Positions 30,482-36,450 of a DNA stretch of 36,450 nucleotides are shown piece after piece (within the stretch, counting starts at the first letter, position 1; the number at the start of each line of letters is the position of its first letter). A program made the translations under genes and the position numbers. The notes under the pieces are model-generated. The model was not told where the DNA came from. It saw only the letters and a program-made list of their open reading frames with translations, and searched no databases. Source of the stretch: Glaciihabitans sp. (GTDB taxonomy: Bacteria > Actinomycetota > Actinomycetes > Actinomycetales > Microbacteriaceae); the NCBI GenBank assembly GCA_025464095.1, contig JAODMF010000019.1:1-36450 (forward strand), in the 5' to 3' direction.

Positions 30482-33400
30482 TGGATACCGCCTTCACCCG
30501 GTGGATGCGCAGCCGGGCGATATCGCCGAGCCCGAAGGTGCCCAGCTCGACTCGTCCCTCGAACTCCGCCCTGGCGATGATTCCCGCCGCCGCTCGGATG
30601 CGCTCGCGGAACTCCTCCAGCTGGTCGAGCGTGAGCTGCGCCTGGATGCCCTCCCGGTACAGCTTCTGGCCGAGGCCCTTCTTGACGAAGAGCAGCTTCG
30701 CGCCGCCACCGGTGTGCTCGCCGAACTCGGCGAGCGCCTCATCGAGAATTCCCTCTGCGTAGGCGAGCTGGTAGGCGCCGAGCTGGGCGTGGTCGTCGAT
30801 CTTCTGCTGCGACGCGATCGGCGTGCCGGTCTTGAGGTCGACGATCACGACGGACCCGTCGGGCTTTCTCTCGACGCGGTCGATCGATCCGCTCACGACG
30901 GCGTCGTCGATTTCGAGCTCGAACCGTCGCTCCGCGCCGACCAGCTGGTGCTCCTGGGCGGCGAAGTCGGCGAGGTACTCGCCCAGCGCCTCGGTGAAGA
31001 CCCGAGCGATCCGCTTCTGCCGCTCCGCGAGCCATGGCGCGTCGAACAACAACTCGCTCCACCGCGACTCGACTGCCCGCCACAGGGCATCCACTGTGGG
31101 ATTCTCGGTCGTCTCCATGGCCCAGTGCAGGATCGTGCCGACATTGGCGACGACGCCGGACTCTCCCCCGGCGATCTTCTCGAGAAACCAGTCGAGCGGC
31201 GACTCGGCCAGCCGCTCGAGGTTCGACGGGGAAACCGGCACCTTCTCCCCTGCCGCAACATCGTAGAGCGGGCCGGTGGATGACAACGGGATCAACCCGT
31301 GCCAGTCGCGCGGTGAGGCGCCGGGGATGCCCTCGGCCTCCAGCGCGGCAAGGGAGGACGCGGCCGCCTGCTTCCACTCAGCGCTCGTCCCCTCGGCGAC
31401 GAGGCGACGGCGCAGCTGCCCGGTGGCACCCCGCAGCGAGAGCGGGCTGGATCCGGATGCATCCAGCACCTGCGCGCCGGGGGGAACGAGACCGAAGAAC
31501 ATGCTGGGCGCCTCGTCGTCGTTGGCGACGGCGGCGAGAAGAACGCGACGCCGAGCGCGGGAGATCGCAAGGGCGAACATCCTCAGCTCGTCCCCCAGGA
31601 CCTGTTTGCGCTCGTCGATGTGGGAGGGGTCGACCCCGGTGACGTACCGCACCAAATCCTGGGGTGCCAGCAGGGAGCCGCGGAGGCGCATGTTCGGCCA
31701 GGCACCGTCCTGCAGGGCACCGACGACGACGGTGTCGAACTCGAGGCCGACCGCGCCGGCGGCCGTCGTGATCAGCACCGCGTCATCCGACGGCTGGGGC
31801 GAGAGCGTGTCTTCGGGCACTTCGGCATCGAGCACCGAGGTGAGAAAGGCGGAGGGCACATCGCCGGGCCGTCGCTCGACGTACCGCTTTGCCGCGGTGA
31901 AGAGCGCGACAATGCCGTCCAGGCTGCGATTGGATTCGGCGGCCGTGATGCCGCCGCCGAGCGCCTGGTCGTGCCAGGTCCTCGCGAGGCCGCTGCGCTC
32001 CCACGCCGTCCACAGCAGCTCTTCGATGGAACCGTCGCTGGCTCGGAGGATCGCGAGAGTCTCGGCGAGCTTCGCGGCGGCCCGGCCGACGCGGTCGTCG
32101 ATCGTCGCCAGCCGCCCGGATGCCGACAGGGCGTCGACGAGCAACTCGTCGGCCGTGCGGGTACCGCCTCCCGCGATCTCCTCCACGCGAAGGGCGAGGC
32201 GGAGCCTGCGCAGGGCGAGGCGGTCGAGCCCGCCGAACGGGCTGAGCAGCAGCTCGGTCGCCGTCTCAGGCGTCAGGGTGGTGCGTCCAATGCCGATGTC
32301 GACGATGGTGAGCAGGGACCGGGCGGCCTGGTCGTCGCGCAGCGCCGTGCCACCGACCGTCGTGCGGGTCGGGACCTCCGCGAGCGCGAGGGTGCGCGCG
32401 ATCGCGGGCAGCTGCATGCCGCTGCGCACGATGACCGCCATGTCTCCCCACGCAACGGAGCGCTCGAGGTGCTGCTCGCGCAGCGCGCGGGCGATCGCTG
32501 CCCACTCCCGGCCGGGACTGGTCGCCTGGATGGTGCCGATCGCCGACTCGCTGGAGGTTCGCCCGGCAATCGCGGCGCGCTGCCGGCCGGCGGATGCTGT
32601 ACCGATTCGCGAGGTGACCGCCGCTGTGAACTCGCGCAGCTCTCCGGGCTGTCGGTGCGCGACGGACAGCACCAGCGGGGTCACGGGAACGCCCAGTACC
32701 GTCGCGAGGCGGCCGAGTGCGTCGGGCTCTCCCCCGCGGAAGGCGCTTGCCGCGACATCCGGGTCACCGAACGCGACAATCGACGTGCCGCGAGCGGCGA
32801 GCGCTCGGAGAATCGCCACGGTGGACTCTGTGGCCTCCTGCAGGTCGTCCACGATTACCAGGCGCAGTGCCTTCACACGGTCACCCGGGTCTTCGGACGC
32901 GATCGCCGAGACCGCGAACCGGGCGAGCTCGGCGACGTCGAACTGCGACTCCCTGGTGAAACTCTGCAGCTGCAGGTACTCGTCGATGAAGTCGGCTGCC
33001 GCGCTCCATTCCGGATGCCCGTGCTCCTGGCCGAGCTGTCGCAGTCGAGCCGGAGAAATGTCGTACTCGGTCGCCCGCATCATGAGCTCGCGGAGCTCAG
33101 TACGGAATCGCCGGAGTGACCGCACGTCTGCCCCGAGCGGTTGCGGCCAGTCGGGGCCCGTGCCCTCGATGAGGTGACCCTCGAGCAGGGCGGCGATGTC
33201 CGCATCCTGCTCGCCGCCGGTGATGAGGCGTGGCGCTGGAGCCGACGCTGCCGCGGCCGCCTCGCGCACGATCTCGAAGGCGAGCGAGTTCACCGTACGC
33301 ACCATCGGACCGTTCGTCGGCACGGCGAGGCGAAGTGCCACCGCATCGCGGAGCCGCGTTGCCGACCCGCGGGTCGGCGTGAGCACCAGTACGGCGTCGG

Positions 33401-33587
33401 TCGGCCAGCCTCGGCCGAGCACCCGGTCGGCCACCAGCTCGATGATCGACGTCGTCTTGCCCGTGCCGGGAGCGCCGATCACCGCCGCGGACTCGTCGTC
33501 GCCCAGCGCGAGAACTGCCGCCTGGCTGGGGTCGAGAGTGACCGGAGGATGCGCGCCTTCGCCCCGCGCAAAACCTCGAATACTCAC
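30474..33587 (-). CDS. adnA: AdnA-like helicase-nuclease subunit
   Basis: A 1037-aa partner of AdnB. Walker A is intact (VIGAPGTGKTTS), but later motor motifs are eroded. Motif II reads VIVDDLQEA instead of DEYQD, motif III GDPDVAASAFRGG lacks the usual Q/Y, and motif VI reads AISRARRRVLL. The nuclease keeps GTILHWAME, GSIDRVE, VIVDLKTG and QLGAYQLAY. This fits the known asymmetry of AdnAB, in which AdnA's motor is largely vestigial while its nuclease cuts one strand. I prefer GTG 33587 over a GTG at 33683. TAGCTT ends 7 nt before 33587 (leaderless pattern), and 33683 would abut the divergent gene's first base. Confidence 0.9.
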   Translation of the reverse strand: MSIRGFARGEGAHPPVTLDPSQAAVLALGDDESAAVIGAPGTGKTTSIIELVADRVLGRGWPTDAVLVLTPTRGSATRLRDAVALRLAVPTNGPMVRTVNSLAFEIVREAAAAASAPAPRLITGGEQDADIAALLEGHLIEGTGPDWPQPLGADVRSLRRFRTELRELMMRATEYDISPARLRQLGQEHGHPEWSAAADFIDEYLQLQSFTRESQFDVAELARFAVSAIASEDPGDRVKALRLVIVDDLQEATESTVAILRALAARGTSIVAFGDPDVAASAFRGGEPDALGRLATVLGVPVTPLVLSVAHRQPGELREFTAAVTSRIGTASAGRQRAAIAGRTSSESAIGTIQATSPGREWAAIARALREQHLERSVAWGDMAVIVRSGMQLPAIARTLALAEVPTRTTVGGTALRDDQAARSLLTIVDIGIGRTTLTPETATELLLSPFGGLDRLALRRLRLALRVEEIAGGGTRTADELLVDALSASGRLATIDDRVGRAAAKLAETLAILRASDGSIEELLWTAWERSGLARTWHDQALGGGITAAESNRSLDGIVALFTAAKRYVERRPGDVPSAFLTSVLDAEVPEDTLSPQPSDDAVLITTAAGAVGLEFDTVVVGALQDGAWPNMRLRGSLLAPQDLVRYVTGVDPSHIDERKQVLGDELRMFALAISRARRRVLLAAVANDDEAPSMFFGLVPPGAQVLDASGSSPLSLRGATGQLRRRLVAEGTSAEWKQAAASSLAALEAEGIPGASPRDWHGLIPLSSTGPLYDVAAGEKVPVSPSNLERLAESPLDWFLEKIAGGESGVVANVGTILHWAMETTENPTVDALWRAVESRWSELLFDAPWLAERQKRIARVFTEALGEYLADFAAQEHQLVGAERRFELEIDDAVVSGSIDRVERKPDGSVVIVDLKTGTPIASQQKIDDHAQLGAYQLAYAEGILDEALAEFGEHTGGGAKLLFVKKGLGQKLYREGIQAQLTLDQLEEFRERIRAAAGIIARAEFEGRVELGTFGLGDIARLRIHRVKAVSSD

Positions 33588-33594
33588 CCGACCA

Positions 33595-33600
33595 AAGCTA
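33595..33600 (-). promoter_or_regulatory. -10 hexamer, leaderless promoter of adnA
   Basis: The minus strand reads TAGCTT, then 7 nt, then GTG (33587-33585), with no Shine-Dalgarno sequence. It supports that GTG as the adnAB operon start. Confidence 0.45.
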
Positions 33601-33671
33601 GTGGAGGCGGGTGACAGCGGGGTCGATTCCGCCGGAAGAGAACTGCGCGGAAGGCCTTCCCGGTTCTGCCG

Positions 33672-33677
33672 TAATCT
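33672..33677 (+). promoter_or_regulatory. -10 hexamer, leaderless promoter of the DUF3107 gene
   Basis: TAATCT ends 6 nt before the GTG at 33684. No Shine-Dalgarno sequence is present, so the mRNA probably begins at the start codon. Confidence 0.55.
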
Positions 33678-33683
33678 GGGCAC

Positions 33684-33908
33684 GTGGACATTCGCATCGG
33701 TATCAGCAACAGCCCCCGTGAAATCAGCTTCGAAACGGCGCAGCCAGCGGCCGAGGTCGAAAAGGTCATCGCAGACGCACTCGGCTCTGACGCAAAGTTC
33801 ATCAAGCTGGTCGATGAAAAGGGACGCATCTACATCGTGCCGACGGCATCCTTCTCGTACATCGAGGTCGGTTCCGAAACCGCCCGCCGCGTCGGATTCG
33901 TCGCATAG
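33684..33908 (+). CDS. DUF3107 family protein
   Basis: A 74-aa acidic protein of the DUF3107 family, a small actinobacterial protein of unknown function (the TB9.4/Rv3208A family). It matches the whole family in length: MDIRIGISNSPREISFET, a central helix (AAEVEKVIADAL), and the terminal strands RIYIVPTASFSYIEVG. It starts with GTG, apparently leaderless. It is followed after 2 nt by the small membrane protein gene, with which it must form an operon. Confidence 0.9.
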   Translation: MDIRIGISNSPREISFETAQPAAEVEKVIADALGSDAKFIKLVDEKGRIYIVPTASFSYIEVGSETARRVGFVA

Positions 33909-33910
33909 CC

Positions 33911-34216
33911 ATGGAGCTGCTGTTCTCGACCATCATCGGCGCTGGCATCGGGTCCCTGTTCCGCTACATCCTGCCGGGGCGCTCGGCCTACGGGTCGCTC
34001 CTCGTTCCCGCCGCGTCCGCCGCTGTCACCGCGGTCGTCTGGGTCGTGCTCGTCTGGGCCGGCTGGAAGTTCGACGGCGGCTGGATCTGGGTCGTCAGCC
34101 TGGTGGCCGGCGGTGTCGTTGGCCTGGTGCTCGCGCTCACCCTCCCACGCACCCGCCAGCAGGCGGATGGCGAACTCCTGCAGCGCCTGTCGCGCGCGTC
34201 GTCGGTTCCGAACTAG
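33911..34216 (+). CDS. Small membrane protein, three hydrophobic segments
   Basis: A 101-aa protein with hydrophobic stretches at about 3-20, 27-50 and 57-78, and a hydrophilic C-terminus (TRQQADGELLQRL). I cannot name the family. The short glycine-bearing first segment (IIGAGIGSLFRYIL) is suggestive of a small channel or anchor but proves nothing. It starts 2 nt after the DUF3107 stop and ends 13 nt from the convergent MiaE-like gene. Confidence 0.75.
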   Translation: MELLFSTIIGAGIGSLFRYILPGRSAYGSLLVPAASAAVTAVVWVVLVWAGWKFDGGWIWVVSLVAGGVVGLVLALTLPRTRQQADGELLQRLSRASSVPN

Positions 34217-34229
34217 CCGACCGCGAAAG

Positions 34230-34949
34230 CTAGGCCGTCAGTCCCAGCGCGTCCATGCGGCGCGTGTGCGCGGCGATGAGTTCCGTGAAGACCGGCTCGA
34301 TGCGCGCCTCATCGGAGACGTGATTCGCGGACTGCGTCAGCATCGAGCGCGCGATGAGCATTGTGTCGCCGACCAGGCGGCGTCCCCACAGCGCGAGCCG
34401 CGAGGCGAGCCGGGGGTTTGCCTGGATGGCGGCGGCGAGCTCCCGTGCGAGATCGGACTCGCCCGTCTCGGTGTCGAGGATTGCCGAGACCCGCGCCGCG
34501 GCATCCCGGGGCAGCCCCTCGGCCACCCGCACAAGAAAGTCCTCGAGAAATCCGGCGGTCACGTAGCAGGTCACCAGGGACTCGAACCAGTCCGCGCCCT
34601 GCGTCACGCGCTGGAAACGGTCGATGGATGCCCGTGCCGGTTCCATGACCGCCGCGACCGACGTGCCGGAGCGTTCGATCTCGGCCGCGAGCCCGCGGTG
34701 CTTCTCCAGCGAGAGCGACGCCGCTCGACTGAGACTGGACTTGGCCGCGGTCGACGGGGCGTTGGCAATCACGCGACCGAGGTTCTCGAACAGCGTGAGT
34801 TCCAGGTAGGCGGCCTTGCCGAGGAACACGTCGAGCTCGGGCGTGAGATCCGCGAGGTCGACCTTCGTCGTCGAGTCGGTTGTCGTCGAGCGCGATCGGA
34901 TGCGGGGAGCTACAACCCGGGGCCGCCTGCGTCCCAACCAGTTCACCAC
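34230..34949 (-). CDS. Ferritin-like protein, MiaE-related
   Basis: A 239-aa protein with a basic N-terminus followed by a four-helix ferritin-like region. Helix 1 (FLGKAAYLELTLFENLGRVI) and helix 2 (RAASLSLEKHRGLAAEI) carry Glu and the ExxH pair typical of di-iron carboxylate proteins. Later helices include VTAGFLEDFLVRVAEG and the segment LDTETGESDLARELAAAI. Related actinobacterial proteins are annotated as tRNA hydroxylase (MiaE)-like or ferritin-like (Rv3210c in M. tuberculosis), but activity is unproven. The start is GTG at 34949 (a second GTG follows directly). TAAGCT ends 6 nt upstream, which indicates a leaderless mRNA. Confidence 0.8.
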   Translation of the reverse strand: MVNWLGRRRPRVVAPRIRSRSTTTDSTTKVDLADLTPELDVFLGKAAYLELTLFENLGRVIANAPSTAAKSSLSRAASLSLEKHRGLAAEIERSGTSVAAVMEPARASIDRFQRVTQGADWFESLVTCYVTAGFLEDFLVRVAEGLPRDAAARVSAILDTETGESDLARELAAAIQANPRLASRLALWGRRLVGDTMLIARSMLTQSANHVSDEARIEPVFTELIAAHTRRMDALGLTA

Positions 34950-34955
34950 GCCCCC

Positions 34956-34961
34956 AGCTTA
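34956..34961 (-). promoter_or_regulatory. -10 hexamer, leaderless promoter of the MiaE-like gene
   Basis: The minus strand reads TAAGCT, then 6 nt (GGGGGC), then GTG (34949-34947). The G-run could also serve as a weak ribosome-binding site. Confidence 0.45.
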
Positions 34962-35006
34962 GGCTGACCGGCGGCCCGCCTTCGGGCTGCGCGTCGCCCG
35001 ACCCGC

Positions 35007-35012
35007 TAAACT
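35007..35012 (+). promoter_or_regulatory. Candidate -10 element upstream of the DEAD-box helicase gene
   Basis: TAAACT lies 86 bp before the helicase GTG and exactly 7 nt before an ATG at 35020. Transcription from here would give a leader of about 80 nt containing the GC-rich inverted repeat GCCCCC/GGGGGC (about 35023-35045). Confidence 0.45.
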
Positions 35013-35098
35013 GGCCCCAATGCCCCCCATTTCTGGCGGGGGCCCTTACGCCCCAGGACAAAGCGGGCGTATCTCGTATTCCTTAAGGGCTATCAACA

Positions 35099-36450
35099 GT
35101 GACTTTTTCAGAACTCAATGTCGACCAGGACATGGTGGACGCTCTCGCGACCAAGGGCATCCTCGAACCATTCCCGATCCAGGCGCAGACGATCCCGCTC
35201 GGCCTCGCCAAGCAGGACATCATCGGCCAGGCCAAGACAGGCACCGGTAAGACGCTCGGCTTCGGCCTGCCGCTGCTGCAGGCGCTCGGCAGTGACCCGG
35301 CTCCCGGCGTGAAGGCGCTCGTGGTCGTCCCGACCCGCGAGCTGTGCGTGCAGGTCGCCGAAGACCTCGAGCTTGCAGCATCCAACCGGGCAACCAAGGT
35401 CGTCGCCATCTACGGCGGAAAGGCCTATGAGGGCCAGGTCGACCAACTGAAGGATGGCGCCCAGGTCGTCGTCGGAACCCCCGGACGCTTGCTCGATCTC
35501 GCCAGCCAGCGACTGCTCTCCCTCAAAGACGTGCAGGTCATGGTGCTCGACGAGGCAGACAAGATGCTCGACCTCGGGTTTCTTGCCGACATCGAGAAGC
35601 TGTTCGCCCAGACCAGCCCCACCCGCCACACGATGCTCTTCTCCGCCACGATGCCGGGCCCGATCGTCGCGCTCGCTCGCCGCTTCATGAACCGCCCGAT
35701 CCACATCCGTGCAACGGACCCGGATGAGGGCCTCACGCAGGCGAACATCAAACACGTCATCTACCGCGCCCACAACCTGGACAAAGATGAGGTCATCGCG
35801 CGCATCCTGCAGGCTGAGGGACGCGGCAAGACCGTTGTCTTCACGCGAACCAAGCGCGCAGCAGCGAAGCTCGTCGAGGAGCTCAACGACCGTGGCTTCA
35901 ACGCGGCAGCGGTGCACGGCGACCTCAACCAGGAGCAGCGCGAGCGCGCCATGGCAGCGTTCAAGGCCGGCAAGAAGGACATCCTCATCGCGACGGATGT
36001 CGCCGCCCGCGGCATCGACGTCAACGACGTCACGCACGTGATCAACCACACGATCCCCGACGACCACGACACATACCTGCACCGCGCCGGGCGTACCGGG
36101 CGCGCGGGCAAGACCGGTATCGCGGTCACGTTCGTCGACTGGGACGACATGCACAAGTGGTCGCTCATCAACCGCGCGCTCGACATGGGCGTGCCGGAGC
36201 CGGTCGAGACCTACTCATCCAGCCCGCACCTGTTCACCGACCTCGACATCCCGGCCGGTTCGAAGGGGCGCCTGAAGCCGACCTCCATCCTGCCGAAGAC
36301 GGTCGAGGCTGCGGGACACCCGCCGCGCGAGCGTCGCGAGGGTGACCGCCAGCGCAGCCGCACTCGCGGTGGCTCGGGCGCGTCGACCGCGACCTCCGCA
36401 CCGCGCGAGGCGCGCGCCGAGGGCGGCGGAACGCACGACGGCACCGCCCC
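35099..36450 (+). CDS. DEAD-box RNA helicase, RhlE/CshA-like (3' end outside window)
   Basis: The first 450 residues of an ATP-dependent RNA helicase. Motifs in order are the Q motif (EPFPIQAQTIP), I (AKTGTGKT), Ia (PTRELCVQ), Ib (TPGR), II (VLDEADKMLD), III (FSATMPG), IV (VVFTRTKRAA), V (ATDVAARGID) and VI (HRAGRTGRAG). A basic, Arg/Gly/Ser-rich tail typical of RNA-binding extensions then starts and runs off the window without a stop. The start is GTG 35099, with AAGGG 9 nt upstream. It occupies the position of Rv3211 (rhlE) and is divergent from the MiaE-like gene. Such helicases remodel RNA in ribosome assembly and mRNA decay, often at low temperature. Confidence 0.94.
   Translation, partial: MTFSELNVDQDMVDALATKGILEPFPIQAQTIPLGLAKQDIIGQAKTGTGKTLGFGLPLLQALGSDPAPGVKALVVVPTRELCVQVAEDLELAASNRATKVVAIYGGKAYEGQVDQLKDGAQVVVGTPGRLLDLASQRLLSLKDVQVMVLDEADKMLDLGFLADIEKLFAQTSPTRHTMLFSATMPGPIVALARRFMNRPIHIRATDPDEGLTQANIKHVIYRAHNLDKDEVIARILQAEGRGKTVVFTRTKRAAAKLVEELNDRGFNAAAVHGDLNQEQRERAMAAFKAGKKDILIATDVAARGIDVNDVTHVINHTIPDDHDTYLHRAGRTGRAGKTGIAVTFVDWDDMHKWSLINRALDMGVPEPVETYSSSPHLFTDLDIPAGSKGRLKPTSILPKTVEAAGHPPRERREGDRQRSRTRGGSGASTATSAPREARAEGGGTHDGTA

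Overview
The window is high-GC actinobacterial chromosome, most likely from the Microbacteriaceae. The evidence is dense gene packing with many 4-bp ATGA/GTGA overlaps, frequent GTG/TTG starts, very frequent GGATGC/GCATCC hexamers, a DUF222-type HNH gene end, and a gene order matching a block known from Mycobacterium. It is a chromosomal segment with one accessory patch. I see no prophage, insertion sequence or CRISPR array.

Layout. (1) 1-600: the 3' end of an HNH endonuclease gene, then a non-coding stretch with three copies of a 22-bp palindrome-containing repeat. (2) 602-3134 (minus): a signalling operon of two stand-alone receiver proteins and a membrane PAS histidine kinase, with no DNA-binding output protein. 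(3) 3282-4091 (minus): a nitrilase-superfamily amidohydrolase. (4) 4247-9825 (minus): a complete mannitol phosphotransferase operon (orphan IIB, HPr, enzyme I, mannitol IICB, mannitol IIA, mannitol-1-phosphate dehydrogenase). It is transcribed divergently from an MtlR-type PRD regulator (10024-11946), and the shared intergenic region holds a perfect 16-bp palindrome. (5) 11960-13721 (plus): a YjbR protein, a TetR regulator preceded by a 20-bp inverted repeat, and a seven-helix membrane protein resembling Pyr4/PaxB-type terpene cyclases.

(6) 13.7-16.9 kb: an accessory patch of lower GC in its first part. It contains a small uncertain ORF, an unassigned membrane protein, an apparently truncated locus, and a cell-wall-anchored seven-bladed YVTN beta-propeller protein. 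It ends at the terminator of an initiator tRNA gene (16934-17007, minus). (7) 17.1-36.45 kb: a conserved core block of UPF0182, a PDZ/Lon-like protease, a DUF2342 zincin, an E1/ThiF-like protein, UvrD2, NudC, an APH-like pseudokinase, the AdnB and AdnA motor-nucleases, DUF3107, a small membrane protein, a ferritin-like MiaE-type protein and a DEAD-box RNA helicase running off the end. From memory this follows the order of M. tuberculosis Rv3193c-Rv3211, with some replacements.

Several genes (nitrilase, mtlR, DUF2342, pseudokinase, adnA, DUF3107, MiaE-like) have no Shine-Dalgarno sequence but have a TANNNT -10-like hexamer ending 6-8 nt before the start codon. That is the signature of leaderless transcripts. 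It helped choose starts and suggests a short upstream ORF before the DEAD-box helicase. The most unusual items are the TetR/terpene-cyclase pair with its operator, the kinase-dead APH homologue, the cysteine-free NudC, the truncated UvrD2 overlapping its convergent neighbour by 101 bp, and the repeat-built propeller protein next to the tRNA gene.
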